Positions 44,119 through 56,638 of a DNA stretch of 64,000 nucleotides are shown here, one piece after another. Origin of the DNA: Pristionchus mayeri (Eukaryota > Nematoda > Chromadorea > Rhabditida > Neodiplogasteridae); the NCBI GenBank assembly GCA_036245805.1, contig BTRK01000005.1:4216001-4280000 (forward strand). The letters are read 5' to 3'. The notes beneath the pieces are model-generated. The model was not told the origin of the DNA. It saw only the letters and a list, made by a program, of their open reading frames with translations, and ran no database searches. Each line of letters opens with the position of its first letter. The stretch's first letter is position 1. Both the position numbers and the translations under genes were made by a program.

Positions 44119-45359
44119 TTGGGGTGTCCGGAAAGTTCGTATAATTTTTTGTTTTTATTTTTTATTCAATGCTTTACAATTCTCAGTGACCAATGTATGC
44201 CCCTTCTTTCTCACTACCTCCCTCCAGCGATTGGGCAGGGTATCGATTCCTCTCTTCCAGAATGCCGGTTTCTTCGAGACCGCCCAGTTCACGAAAGCCC
44301 TCACAACTTCATCTCGATTCTTGAACTTCTTTCCTTTGCAGAAGTCAGAGAGAGAGCGGAAGCAGTAGTAGTCGCATGGGGAGAGATCCGGGGAATACGG
44401 TGGATGGGATATCCTCTCGATCTTCAGTTCGTCCATTTTCTTCTGGGTCATCTTCGCTCGATGTGGGCGAGCATTGTCCATCAGAAGAAGAATTTTGCCC
44501 TGGTTCAGGAGTCTGGGAGGGACCCTGATCGCGACATCTTCCAGTTGTTCAGAGAAGAGGTCGGCATTGATGCTGGTGCCAGGGGCGAGGATCTCCCAGT
44601 AGATGGGACCGAGCACTGAGAAGAAGAAGCAGAGGAGTTCCTTCTTTCCGTGCTCTTCCTTCTTCGGGACGGGCGTGGGCTTCTCATCTGCATCCACCCA
44701 TTGCAGTCTCCTCACAGGGTTATCGTACGTGATCCACTTCTCATCTGTAGCGATTATGGAATTGACCCATCGAAGATTGGATCTACGATGGAGTAATTCC
44801 CGACAGACTTGAACACGATTTTTCAGCTGTTCGGGGGAGAGGTCATGGGGAATCACTTGTGGGAGTTTCGGCTTCTTCCCAGATCGATGGAAGATATCGG
44901 ACACCGTTGATCTGGGAGTACCAGTATAATTCTTCAACTCACGCACACTGGCCATGGGTTTGCGCTTCAGAGTGCGGAGAACGAGAGGCTGATCGAGGGA
45001 GGGAGGGCGTCCAGAGCGGGGTTGATCATCGAGACCAAACTCCCCTTTCTTGAAGCGGGAGAACCACTTATACCAGAAGGGTATGGAAGGGGCGTCAGCT
45101 CCTTCCGGCTGGGCCAGGGCAGAGTGGGCCTCCTTCACGGATCGGCCAAGACGGTAGTAATGACGTAAAACTGCTCGGAGGTAGAGATGGGAGTCCATCA
45201 CAAGAATCAATGTAGCAACTAGGAGACTGATTAAATCATCTCACTACTCAACGTCAGAATGATGCAATACATTGTTGACAAACAGATTGCGCAATCACTG
45301 CATTTGATCGCGAACTGACTTTTTTCCGAAGCATTATACGAACTTTCCGGACACCCCAA
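44119..45359 (-). mobile_element. Mariner element, apparently complete
   Basis: Ends are TTGGGGTGTCCGGAAAGTTC at 44119 and the matching reverse complement ending 45359, flanked by TA at 44117-44118 and 45360-45361. Length 1241 bp, normal for mariner, with one long transposase ORF. Confidence 0.93.
44155..45210 (-). CDS. Mariner transposase
   Basis: An unbroken 351-codon ORF, the usual mariner length. The N-terminal helix-turn-helix has the signature FWYKWFSRFKKGEFGLDD and RSGRPPS. The catalytic DD34D triad is visible: IATDEKWITYDNP, LLLMDNARPH and HPPYSPDLSPCDYYCF. The second Met (MDSHLYLRAV) may be the real start. It lies in the element at 44119-45359 with intact ends, so the copy may be active or recently active. 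Function: cut-and-paste transposition at TA dinucleotides. Confidence 0.95.
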   Translation of the reverse strand: MILVMDSHLYLRAVLRHYYRLGRSVKEAHSALAQPEGADAPSIPFWYKWFSRFKKGEFGLDDQPRSGRPPSLDQPLVLRTLKRKPMASVRELKNYTGTPRSTVSDIFHRSGKKPKLPQVIPHDLSPEQLKNRVQVCRELLHRRSNLRWVNSIIATDEKWITYDNPVRRLQWVDADEKPTPVPKKEEHGKKELLCFFFSVLGPIYWEILAPGTSINADLFSEQLEDVAIRVPPRLLNQGKILLLMDNARPHRAKMTQKKMDELKIERISHPPYSPDLSPCDYYCFRSLSDFCKGKKFKNRDEVVRAFVNWAVSKKPAFWKRGIDTLPNRWREVVRKKGHTLVTENCKALNKK

Positions 45360-45383
45360 TACTAACATTTAATTTCTGCTTAC

Positions 45384-45435
45384 CCGCAGCTATGATGGCA
45401 GCAGCCAAGAAGATAGCTCGCGATGCCATGCCCAT
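45384..45435 (-). CDS. Isolated signal-peptide exon
   Basis: MGMASRAIFLAAAIIAA followed by a phase-1 GTAAGC donor at 45383. This looks like exon 1 of a small secreted protein on the minus strand. The presumed intron starts only 24 bases before the mariner end. No convincing exon 2 is seen downstream across the mariner and the 5.3-kb transposon, so the gene is probably split or lost. Confidence 0.45.
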
Positions 45436-46405
45436 AGTTGTGAGAGGTCTCCGTCTTCCTTTATACACGCGTATGAGTCAGCCCTCAGTTCGAAATGATC
45501 TTTCGTCAAAGAAGAATTCGTGATAACAATCATTGGTAGGCGCTCGCTGAGAGATCGTCTCCATTGTTTGCTAGACTCCTTGCTGATAGTGTTACTTGAA
45601 TGTCCTCGCATCATTTCAGACGCATTCTCATGAACTTATTTGTGAACAAAGACAATTAAGTGACATAAGTTGTCTTCCATGGTGGATACGATCCATTTTT
45701 TCGGTCACGGAAAGTAACGCTCCCTAGAAGCACTATGAACAAGTTGAATACGTAGAAGAAGCAGCCAAATTTACCGGTCTCTACCGCCTGTGAGATATGC
45801 TGATCGTCGCTCAGCAACGATGACTTAATTCCAGGATATTCAGGTCGGAGGTGATTAAGATATAATTATCTAAATTGGTTACCTTTCGACGTCAGTTAAT
45901 GAATCATCGCACAAAATAGCACGCAATGCGCATTATCCGATTGGTTGATGCCATCCGTGGAGATAACGTTAACATAATGATTGGACCACGTCAAATCATA
46001 TTGCCACTATCATTTCAGACAAACGAGAGATCGGAAATAGAATTTCCGGTCTCTCGTTTGGTGGATATGCTATTTCCTTCTGAGTCTCACTGGATATTCT
46101 CCTTCCAATCCTATCGTGCCCTACTAACTAGATCAAACCCTTCGCTACACCCTCTATATCAAATTTATTCACATGTCTTCTATTTTTTCTAACGTTTTCT
46201 TATCAATATCAATTCCCTAGTATCGTCCCTCGTCATATATATTACTCGTTCATTCAGTTGTGCGAGTCGACTCTCCTCATGTTGCGTTCTCTCTTTTGAC
46301 AGATAATGCGAGAAAGTATGCAAATATGGATGGTATAGATTGTACTGCTGTGCCTCCCAACTTTTAATTTGCAAGAAGCAGTAATAAAAATACACTTATT
46401 TTCAG
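45436..46405. other. Intergenic with one hairpin
   Basis: Contains an 18-bp-arm hairpin (46021-46038 / 46042-46059, AAACGAGAGATCGGAAAT, one mismatch). No exon chain seen. Confidence 0.45.
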
Positions 46406-46454
46406 ATGAGAGTAATAAAGGCTATCTTTTCGGTCGTATTCGTTGTGATCAAAT
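46406..46454 (+). pseudogene. Duplicate first exon of the transporter
   Basis: MRVIKAIFSVVFVVIK after TTTTCAG mirrors MRVIGAAFPVVFVALS at 46835 after TTTGCAG. Only the first exon appears duplicated; no further exons follow before 46835. It could be an alternative trans-spliced start or a relic. Confidence 0.35.
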
Positions 46455-46834
46455 GTGTAAATTTACAAATAAAATGTTAATTCAAATGCTCGCAATCTAT
46501 TATCTTCCCCTGCTGGTTGCCCGATTTAATCTCAAATTCAAGCGTACCTTGTCAACATGCGATTTTCGAAATTCTTATTATCGGGAGGCACGAGGATCAG
46601 TATTACCCCGACATTAGTCATGGTTTCCTATGAGAATTCTGCAAGAATTCAACTAGCATAATGATATCGCATTCTTTGTAATTCCTAGCCATGGCCCTAC
46701 TACCTCGGTGGCCCAATTTTTCTGACTTTCACATTTAACATCGATGCCCCTCCAAATACCTACATAGTTCGTGTCGTAATCTTTCATTCAACTCTGTCGT
46801 ATTAGTTCTTTGTAGAACCTTTGAATCTTTGCAG

Positions 46835-49800
46835 ATGAGGGTGATAGGAGCCGCATTCCCCGTGGTATTCGTTGCACTCTCCAACGTCTCCGACAAAGAG
46901 CTCAAAAAATTCGCACATATTGCCGACGACTTATTTATTCAACTACAGAGCTTTTGCGTCCCATTACTATTACGAAACCGAGCAGAAAGGTACGAAATGG
47001 AGTCTGATTGAAAGTAACTCTCAAATGCACTCAAATTTAGGAAGTCTTATCAAATGACAATCCATAGCTGGATTTTAATCGCGGTTGCATCATTCAGCAT
47101 CGGAGGGATTTATAGTTTCGCTTCCACTTACCCTGCAGAAGCAACTGTAGGTCTTGATGGCCGTGATGTGAACAAATGGTTGACACTTTTTAGGAAGAGC
47201 TTCTGATGTTTTTCAATTCAACATTTCCGGAACGAGATGCTGCCTTTCACCAGGTTATCTCATCGATCGTAATAGGTTATGCACATAATGTATTTCTTCA
47301 GAAGCTGCTTAATTGGGCTCATAATTGGGCACCTTATGGATCCGGATTAGCAGCGAAGGTTATTGATGTTCGGCATATTACACTTAGAAAAACAAAAAAA
47401 AAGTCGCATTATTTTCTGTAATGAATGTTTATATTGCAGTTGTTTCTTGATTTTGATCAGAAAAGTACTATGCTGGTATCATTGGGAGGGCTTGCTGTCT
47501 CATTTGCATCTTCATTGATTGCAGTTTTGATTCCTCAGGTGAATTAGTTTATCATTATCGAATAGAGCTAGGTACACTGATATTCTAATGAAATTAATGA
47601 GAGAGTATCCTACCCCTCTCCTCTCTCATCCACATTCTCGTACAGCGTGTCTGACTAGACAATATGGCGGCGGAGATCAATATTAGCACTCTCGATTGCA
47701 CTATATCGAAGTGAATCAATTTAGTAAGTATATTCGGAAACATATTCCACATTGAGGGTTGCAGAGCAAAATGCGGTAAAATAATTGATGCATCTTATGA
47801 AAAAACTCATTTTGAAACAGCTATTTGGAAACACAGTACATGTGTATTTTCAATTGAGAACTTGTCTGAGCAGAATATCGCTAGTCCACACTTGTGGGAT
47901 TTTGTCTGGATCCTCATGAGCAGCTCTATGATTGCAACCGACGAATTTTATATTGCTTATGAGAGGAATCGCGAGAGACTCGAGCACTCAGCAGCGGTGA
48001 ATTCAAATTAGTCCTATCAGGCTGAAATTTTAATATGAAATACTCTGAATGATGCTCTTTCAAACTGCATCGTCAGAATTCCGATATCTACCGATATTGT
48101 GATCGGACGAGTTCTCATTTGAAGTGGGAAATGCCCACATCCATCAATTGTGGTCTCATGGAGCCAGGATGCGAGATAAAACCCGCAAAATTTAACAGTA
48201 GGTCCATGAATTATTGCCAGAAACATTGGCTAATAATTAACAATTATTAATTTCTTAATTAAATTATGACGAATGTTTCACCCACTTCCACTTTACGCCG
48301 CAAGAACAAATGAATTTGTCTCTAACACGCTGTGTCTCTCTGATATTAATTTCGAAAATCATAATGATTTCGAAATGCATAACATTTTTATTTTCCTAGA
48401 AGGAGGTTATCCTTTGCAATCTTGCACAACGATTTGCAGGGAACGATCTGGCAAGGTTGTATTCTCCTTTTATCAAGAAACTTGATCGTGTTCTTCGCGT
48501 CACTTGGTTTCGATGCTGCTGCGATATTTTGCGGAGACATATGGTACAATTCAGGAATCCCTTTTGTAATCATTGTGCGAGATATGAGAGTGAACAGCGA
48601 AGAAAACTCCAATTATGTCATCTAGATAAAATTTTAATAAATATATTTTTTTGAAATTGTCCTGGTACTAAAACAAAAATAACGCCAAAATGTTTGGAAC
48701 ATGGGTGAGTAAATGAAGTCATTTCCAGTTCTAGAGACCAACTGACTCGTGCCACCATCCTATCGGCTGTATGTCTGGCATTGGGGCAGATCATTGGAGG
48801 ATTACTGGCTAATCTGATGGTATAGAAGCTATCATGAATTTTGAACACGCGATAGTTTCAGGACGATCATGCCGAACGACTATGGTGGTTGTTCCTCCCT
48901 CCTCTGATGTTCGTCCTCATTGCGTTCATTCTAATATACAGATCTCCAAAATCTCCTCACTCGATACTCAGGTAACGATTTGAAATAGGAATCTCAATTG
49001 CAAACAAAGTACAGCCGGTTCGTTCAGAAAGGCACTCCTTCCGCTTTCACCGTATGACATAGCAAATACGATGAAATCATCCAAACACTATCTAGAATGC
49101 ACGAATGGTGAGCACTGCAGATGGGGATGGGGTTCTGTAGATGGGGTTGCCTACATTTTCGATCTTAGCGAATGTCTTTGAAGAATGCATGCACGGGAGT
49201 CTTTCATAATTTTTTTTGAGCTCACAATAACAAACTATAGAACATTTATACCGATAATGAGTCGACAATTATGTTGAGCGAGTTAAAAGTATGCAAACTA
49301 GCCTGTACGTTCAATGAAATGATACCTGGTACATAGTGACATATGATTGGTTGGTATCTAAATGTTCTTAGCTTTCAGTGGACCTGATTAACTATTCAAA
49401 GGAGCATCCCTTCAAAGAAGAGGAGTTGAACCAGTATTTCTACCATGTCGATGAAGATGTTAGTGAACTTTTTTTTATTTCACAAACTATTATAAAATAT
49501 TAGTAGGCGTTTTCAATTAAATACACAATCGATATTAAGGTCACTCAGGAAAGGAATGAACGGATAAATATTGAACTAGAAACAGCAGTCGAAAAACTGG
49601 GATGTTGTCCGGTAAAAAAAGCATGATAACTGTAAAAAAAATAAAATAGGTTAAAAATCGGCATGTTCGCAAGGGTCTTTCCAAGATGTATGCTTTCCAT
49701 TTGGTCAGTCCCATTTACGCCATATATACTATACTATGTGTTTCGTAATTGTGTCATTATGAAGTGTGTGGAAAGATTATTTCCCTGAACACGCTTCACT

Positions 49801-50970
49801 CTCCCAATTCCACCATATAATGTCGTGTCTTGCAGTACTCACCGTACAAAGTAATCGATGTACGCAAAGGTTTTCTTGTAGTCCTTCTGGTGGGGATGGC
49901 TGGTGTTGCAGGTTAGATCATTATCATTCGTTAAAGTGAAACAAACTAATTTAGTGCAAATCGATTTACTGAAGGATTTGATGAAGGAAATCATGGCACC
50001 ATTGGCACTAGATATCCTTCCTTCGTTTATATATTTCGGAATAATTGTGAGTTCATATATTATTTCATAATATCGAATACAGATCAGTTACTAATAAGGT
50101 TGACCCGTTTTAAATGCAGTTTTTTACTACGATGTTCGCTGGAAGCCAGTCTGCTGATGGCTTGCAAGAGCGGTTTATTTCTGGAGTATCTCTTCAGATC
50201 CACATCAAACTTATAATCGCTATCATATTTGGAAATGCAAGCTCGGTTAGTTCAGACTCATACCAGTTACGAAAGATTTGCAATTTTCCCGTCTCGGTTC
50301 TTAAAAGAAGAGTTAATTTTACTTTTCTCAAAATATCTATGAAATTACTGACGAGGTTTTTTGATTGGCCTCTTTTTGATTATCCATTTCAGGATACGAA
50401 GATTATTTTGGTGCCGTTTTTCATGGCGGTATTGTTCCTCGTATATTGTTCGAGTATGTTTTGGGGTTGCTGGTGGTGAACCAGTGTGATTATGACAGTG
50501 ACCCTGCCACCTGTGCTGATGATCATTCATAACTTCACTAAGCCCGAGCGCGGAACTTCCTGGTTCGCTTTTGCATACTACATAAGGTACTATACAGTAA
50601 CAAATCATGGAAGAGACGAAAATTTAGCAAGGGCGTAACCCGATTTGGGTACCCCGGGCTTGCGGAATCGGAGGTGTTCTCTAAAGCATGGACTTACGGC
50701 ATTTGTTTCTACATTATATGTTATGCAGTCTGGGTTACACTGGTAAGTGGAGTATTTTTTACAAGTTGTATTTTAAACTTAATTAAACAGCTTTAATTAA
50801 AAACACATTTTCAGTTTCAAAGATATGTCTTCGTGGGCGCATTTAAATTTGCAATTGATTATATTTGCCGCCGTAAAACGCATGACGATGTTCCTGAAAT
50901 GATACCACTTATTGACCGACAAAGGCGCGCTGATGAGCCCGTAGAGACTAATTCTTATGAAATATTGTAA
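46835..50970 (+). CDS. GLUT-like major facilitator transporter
   Basis: Multi-exon membrane protein. Exons 46835-46989, 47041-47146, 47194-47358 and 47440-47538 join in frame and give a first span (IHSWILIAVASFSIGGIYSF), a loop ending FFNSTFPERD, APYGSGLAAK and a second span (LVSLGGLAVSFASSLIAVLI). Exons from about 48720 give TRATILSAVCLALGQIIGG and WWLFLPPLMFVLIAFILIYR followed by SPKSP, which sits where sugar porters have their SPR motif after span 6. Later exons add a soluble loop (about 49050-49700) and further spans (FLVVLLVGMAGVA, VPFFMAVLFLVYC, VIMTVTLPPVLMIIH). The last exon ends in a cytoplasmic tail, TNSYEIL, stop at 50968-50970. Central exons (47800-48480) have no clean frame, so the model may be damaged there. 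Substrate unknown. Confidence 0.6.
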
Positions 50971-53270
50971 CTTCATGCCGACTGAATTTTTTCTACATAG
51001 TTAACGTTGATATACTGAAACTTGGACTCTGCGTTTACGACAAGTATAATGCACCTCACACGCTTGTTTAGAAAGATAATTTTCAGACTTCTTTTATATG
51101 TGATAGCTTGATCGATTTTAAGAAAACTGGCAACGGTTAAAACAACTCAAAATAATGTATTTTTCGATCCCCAGCTATATTGTCTATTTGTACAAATCAG
51201 AATGCATATCTTTGATAAATGCATTGTCATATGGAAAATGATCACACAAGTTGTTGATCAGATTAATATTGTTGACTTGTTGTAAGAGTATTGTAGTTTA
51301 TGTGGGCTTGGATACGCTCTATAGCAACCAGTAGTTCATACCGTTTCGCTCAATAGATCTTGAGCAAAGGAGGTCCGAAGTTAGCACAGTCGTATTTTCT
51401 CCGAGATATTTAAGGGCGCTCATTTCTTCGCAGAATAGAGATAGGCATACAAATGACCCACTATTGTGAAGTTCGTCAAATAGGGTTATTAGAAAACATA
51501 AAATTTTAAATCTAGCACGTATTACGTAATCTAGAGAAGCGTCGATTGGATAATCTGCACTACGATTTGTTTTTCGAGCAGAATTTTGAACTTATTGTGC
51601 TTCCCCCAATCAACATAGAGAACAATACAATTGTTATTTGTGAAGTGCTTTGCATGGCCACTTGCTGTCTTTAATTAGGTGGGAATCAAATTACGTATTC
51701 AAGAGTAGGCTTTCTTCAGAATATTTAAGCCGAAATTTGAACATCGAAATTGTGACATGTTGATATCTCTCATATCTCTCGAAGGTTGAAAGCCTGGTTT
51801 TTTTTGTTATCATTAATATAAACTCTTGCCCTGTCATACGTTATCGGCTTAATATCGGTAGGCATCTAGTTCTCAGGAAGAAATGACCCATCAAAAACAC
51901 TGGGTGTTTTTGACATTTGCTAACTTTTCATATTTTTTTCTAGCCTGCTATATGACCGAGATGCGATTTGAACATACTGTAGTATTCCACCGCCAAGGAC
52001 CTTTTACAATGGACAAAATAATTGAAATTGAATGCCACAAGAATTAACATGACACAAATAAAAGAAAGAAACTATCCGAACAACCTAATACATGATCTTC
52101 TGGTATCACTGAGTCACCTAATGTTTGTAGATTGATGGTTAAGATGTGGTAGAGTTGAGGATTGTACTACATGCGCTCCGATCTCTCTGTATTTGCCATA
52201 CACTAAACAGAGCGGGCGCGCCGTTTAAAGCAAGTGTTACGTTTATTTTACAATCGACTAACAATTGCAATTGCAGGATATTCGCAAAAATAATCCTTTT
52301 GCAAATTGTTATATCGAGAGGAATCCCTCCCCTCTATTAGCATATTTTCGATTTACGCCTTATGCCGTCATCCCCATGTACCAATCATCGCGAATGCAGT
52401 TGTTTACTGACTCGCCCCTCTCTCGCCCTCTTTACCCTCTCGCGAGTGTAGTCTGCTCGAGAGTTGTTTTTTTGTTTACTTGGACGTAGCCGACTCCGCC
52501 CCCTCTCTCGCTCTCACCCTCTTCCCTTCTTGTCTCGTTTGGAGTTGTTGAGCGGTGCTCGGGTTTTCTCTCTTGGTTAGATAAAGCTTATCCATTTATG
52601 CTCTTGAAGTTGGGACAGGCCAGCTACACAACACAAATATATAAATTACATTTTTTTGATTGCGCATATTGTGAACCCCATCATGGAAACGATTACATAA
52701 TTGAAAACAATATTAAGGTATTACACCATGGATCTAATATTTGTTTTTTTTTCAGTTTACATATTACACTTCTTTATCTTCAGGACCAGGTAGTAAACAA
52801 TAAATACCGGTATGAACAAGGTACATTTTGTTTGATCCATTTTTATTAAATCAAGGATACCAAGTATTTTATGGTTATTTCTGTACATTTCATCGGAGTC
52901 GGATTTTCGCAAATGTTTATCGTTATATTTTTCCATGGTGGCACATATCAGTGCACATTTCTGAACAGTTGTTTCCACATAAATATGTCAAGATCAAACA
53001 CTTAAAGCTATTTCTTGGCACGTCCGAAATGTGCACGATCGTGAAGCTGTTTCATAAATTCGCAAGTTTTTCGTGGACAGGACAGTTTACGATCGTGAAT
53101 CATCTTCATTTTTGCAAACATCTCGTGACACGCTTTCCATGTCGCATCGGATGACGTATCCGCCTGCACAATGTGTATAGGTTCGAGAATGCCTTATAAG
53201 AGGAAGAAAGCCAACGTTGCGATATAAAGCGAAAAACCATCCCATTTCGCCGGTTCTCCCCAAACTCCGA
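50971..53270. other. Long intergenic region, nothing recognised
   Basis: About 2.3 kb, AT-rich apart from a pyrimidine-rich patch at 52400-52580 that may be promoter-like. No exon chain, TIR or tandem repeat recognised. Confidence 0.4.
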
Positions 53271-53801
53271 ATGACTACAGGAATTCTTCTCGCATTCATC
53301 TTTCTCCAGGTTCTCATTTTTCCTCAAAAATCTTCATAATTTAATCAAAATATAACTTTTGAGGTCACGCTGAGCGGAGGTCAAGCTATGGAGCCCGGTA
53401 ATACAATGGTCATTGTTGAAACCCAAAATCACTTTCAGAGCACTACAATGTGGAAGAGCTTGCCGGGTTGTCGGAGATGGAAACCTACAACCCACTCATC
53501 AACTCGGAGATCAACGAGCTTCGCTCGAGCTGGGGTCAAATCACGGTACGATTAGATCTTATCTTGCAGTAAGCAAAATACGTGATGGTGCACTTATTTT
53601 AGAGATTTATTTACCCTAATTTCGAAATCTATTACTCAGGACGTGAGGGTCGAGGCGATGTCGAACTGCATCATCACCGTTCTACAGGCATTTGGCACAA
53701 ACTTCACTGTCGGCGGTGGTCCGCTCAATTCAAACAGGCTTCAAATCAGCGACACCCAATACCTTCCCATTACTTTCCGCGATGCAATTGCCCATTGCTG
53801 A
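53271..53801 (+). CDS. Small secreted protein, unknown family
   Basis: Four exons (53271-53309, 53364-53397, 53439-53545, 53640-53801; intron phases 0, 1, 0) encode 113 residues. The signal peptide MTTGILLAFIFLQVTLSGG is followed by an acidic helical stretch (VEELAGLSEMETYNPLINSE), a block with one Cys (AMSNCIITVLQAFGTNF), a Gly patch (VGGGPLNS) and the end DAIAHC. The alternation of an NPLINSEI-type helix with a later beta-like C-terminal half loosely recalls secreted cystatin-like folds, but no inhibitor motif is present. I do not assign a family. Exon joins keep the frame and all splice sites are standard. Confidence 0.6.
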
Positions 53802-54590
53802 GTGCTAGTGTTATGTTCACTTTCCGATCATGCACTCCATCCATTGATAAACCAAATCAAGTTGCTCTTCTGAATGGTTGCCAAAAGTTTTGCGAGATGG
53901 GCAGTAGGTCTGGAATTGAGGCTTTCTTCCAATTCTGAATTTGAATAAATTATTCTCGAGCCGATGTCGGAACCAACATAAGACTTGTCCTTCTAAAAAC
54001 GATTCAGAGTCTTCCTCCCACGACATGGGTGAAAGTTGGAAACAAATATCTGCGATCATGATGTGCAGAAAGAGTCTAGATGGCATAACCTGCTGATATA
54101 GAAGCGTAGTCAACTATCAAACAACTTCCAATGTGCTAGAACGTACGAATAGCTCTTCATTTCGAAATCGCCCTTCGCTGTTTTATCTCACCCTCCCCTG
54201 GGAGCGTACTTGTGAGATTTGCGGCATTCTACTCGCACTGTTGAATTGTTCCTCACAATCGCGGGGCATATATGAACAACATTTGATCATGGAATGCCAT
54301 TTTAGATTCGTATTTTTTTGTAAAATATTCGAAATTCATTATTGTGCAAGCCTTCGGACGTTGAATTTACCTGCGCGTTTCCCGAAGTCCATCCGATTCT
54401 CTCAGTAAATAGCTTGTTCAGTTTCAGCATTGCTTTGGACTATGTTTTGTTGCACGCAGAGACTTCATGGACATCAACACTTTGTTTATTCTTTGAAATT
54501 GTGCTTGATGTACACGAAAAGAGATCAAAATACAATAGCGAAAAGCTAACATGGAATTTTTACTGGAGGAATATTACATATAATCATTAT
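53802..54590. other. Intergenic, nothing recognised
   Basis: Between the 3' ends of the small secreted gene and the galectin-domain gene (convergent). No further exon seen. Confidence 0.4.
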
Positions 54591-56358
54591 TTACACTGCC
54601 GCTTCATTTTCCGCGGGGGTCATACACAGCTGCAGATCCTCATAAGGTGCATTACGGGATGTCTTTCTAACATATTTCACAGTAATAATAACAAATAAGA
54701 TGAAAATCAATATGTGGACTGATATAATGACACGATTGACGGAAGTTTTCGCTTCTACTTCGGAAATCTGCAGATTTGTGTTGATAAATATCTGAAGAAT
54801 AGTTCATAGTCGAGTTGGCAATACGAGGGGAGGTTACGAACTCGTACCGCTCCCCTTCCTCGGATTGCGAAATAACAGTAGGGGGAGGATAGCAAGCTCG
54901 AAACCCCCTTCGTATTGCCTACCCTAATTCATAGCATTAAAAACGCTTATTCTACAGCGAATATTTTGTTGACTGTTTGTGTATTCACTTCAAACCATGT
55001 AAGTAAATAAAGTACAACTAACCATTTTCCGTAGTTCTTCTTCGATTCTTGATGCATGTTTATCTGAACCAATGATACCCTTTTCAGCAACGACGACATC
55101 GATTTTGTCTTGTGTCGAATCAATCAACGTGATGTTGGGGATAGGCTACAATTATGCGCACAGTTAACGTTTGTGATTATTTCTCACCTCTTTCATGCAC
55201 AATTTCTTCATATCGCCCATGTCCATCTGGAAATGCATACGTTCGTTATATGTTTGCCTTCACATTAGACTGTTCATAACTAGGGCTTTCATTAAAAAAT
55301 ACGTCGCATACGCACCGTTCTTCGAACTGCTGCTTGAGAAGAGTTTGAGGAAACGTGGATGTAGTGAATATGCACGTCTCCTTCAATATCTTCTACAACC
55401 TGAACTCTTTCGATGAAGCGAGAATCCTCCCGTTCCTCGAAAATCCCAATGTTCGTTACATCGACGAACATCTGAAGATGTAATGATATGTTGAAGGATG
55501 TGGTTTCCATTTTCAGGTAATTTCTGGAAATATTGGATAATTTTAGGGTTTCTTCCAGGTGCTTTACATATCTCTTAAGCACCCGAAACATGTCCAAAAA
55601 TCGCTCGTAATTTCCAGGAATTATCGGAAAGGGAAATCCTGAAGGGGAACTATGATATACTGTCATGTATGTACTGGCAGTATTTACGTAATATACTGAT
55701 AATATAGCCTACCTTGATCGTTTCTTCGGTCGCGACGAAATCAATGGTGAAAATCTGCCCGCGTTTGAAGGGAAATCCGTGGATGCTAGGAAAGGTTTTG
55801 CATATATTTCCATTGCCTTCTTTATTTGCTCTACCTCTCCTGGTACTGCCACTCCGAATCTCGGACGCTGTTTGCAACGACTCTCCTCTCCTGTGAATTA
55901 TTATTTTTCAAATACCACGAAAACGCATGGCGAACTTCAAGATAAGACTTTGTTACTCACATCGAACCGGACTGCAAAGTGGAGTGCCGTGCCCGAATTA
56001 GTGTTGAGATTGACAGCAAAGCGGTGTGACTTAGCAGAAGGAGTTCCCACTACTCGAATACGAAGTCCGGGTTCGAAACTGTTGATGTTAACGATGATGT
56101 TTCCGGAATTATCCTGAAAATGTACTTTGAGGACACTATTGTTGCATGCTAGTGTGTGCAATTCGGGTAATCAACACCTTCTCCATGCTATCTACCGGTC
56201 TGCCGATTAGAGAGAAAATGAAGAGTACCCGAATTGTTCGTGTTCGCCAAACTCACGGGACAGAAATGTTCATTGACGAATTTAGTAGGTACTTCTATTG
56301 AGATTGATCGAGTGGCGAACGCAACCATAAACATGAGAGAAAAGGAAATGTAGCCCAT
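54591..56358 (-). CDS. Galectin-domain protein with TM anchor
   Basis: Eight exons (56358-56257, 56113-55961, 55890-55835, 55785-55713, 55471-55316, 55226-55188, 55145-55023, 54767-54591) join in frame to 292 residues. A signal peptide (MGYISFSLMFMVAFATRS) is followed by a galectin beta-sandwich: GLRIRVVGTP, RFAVNLNTNSG, ALHFAVRFD, VVANSVRDSEWQYQE, GFPFKRGQIFTIDF and EGDVHIHYI. Of the sugar-contact residues, H and R of HFxxR, N of ANS, W and E are present; N in HFN is Ala and the last R is Ser. A stalk with an acidic helix (ASRIEEELRKM) leads to a membrane span, VIISVHILIFILFVIITV, and a short cytoplasmic tail. Galectins normally lack both signal peptide and anchor. Confidence 0.75.
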
Positions 56359-56638
56359 GGAGAGATGCGCTAGCGTTGCGTTAGTAGAGCATGTGCTATC
56401 TAGTTCCACCTATTATATACGTTAAGAACCGTCGCTCCGTAGGTTAGTCACAGTTAGTAATATCTGAAAAACGCATCGTTTTTGTAATGGTTGCTAATCA
56501 ATTAGTAACTTCAAACATTGATCCTTCAAAATCACGTTGGATGGTGAGTCTGTTTCGACATTCTCTATTGCGTGTTTCCTCCGATTGCATCAAATGACCT
56601 ATCTCGCGCCGATCTGGGATGACCCTCAGCTAAAGATA

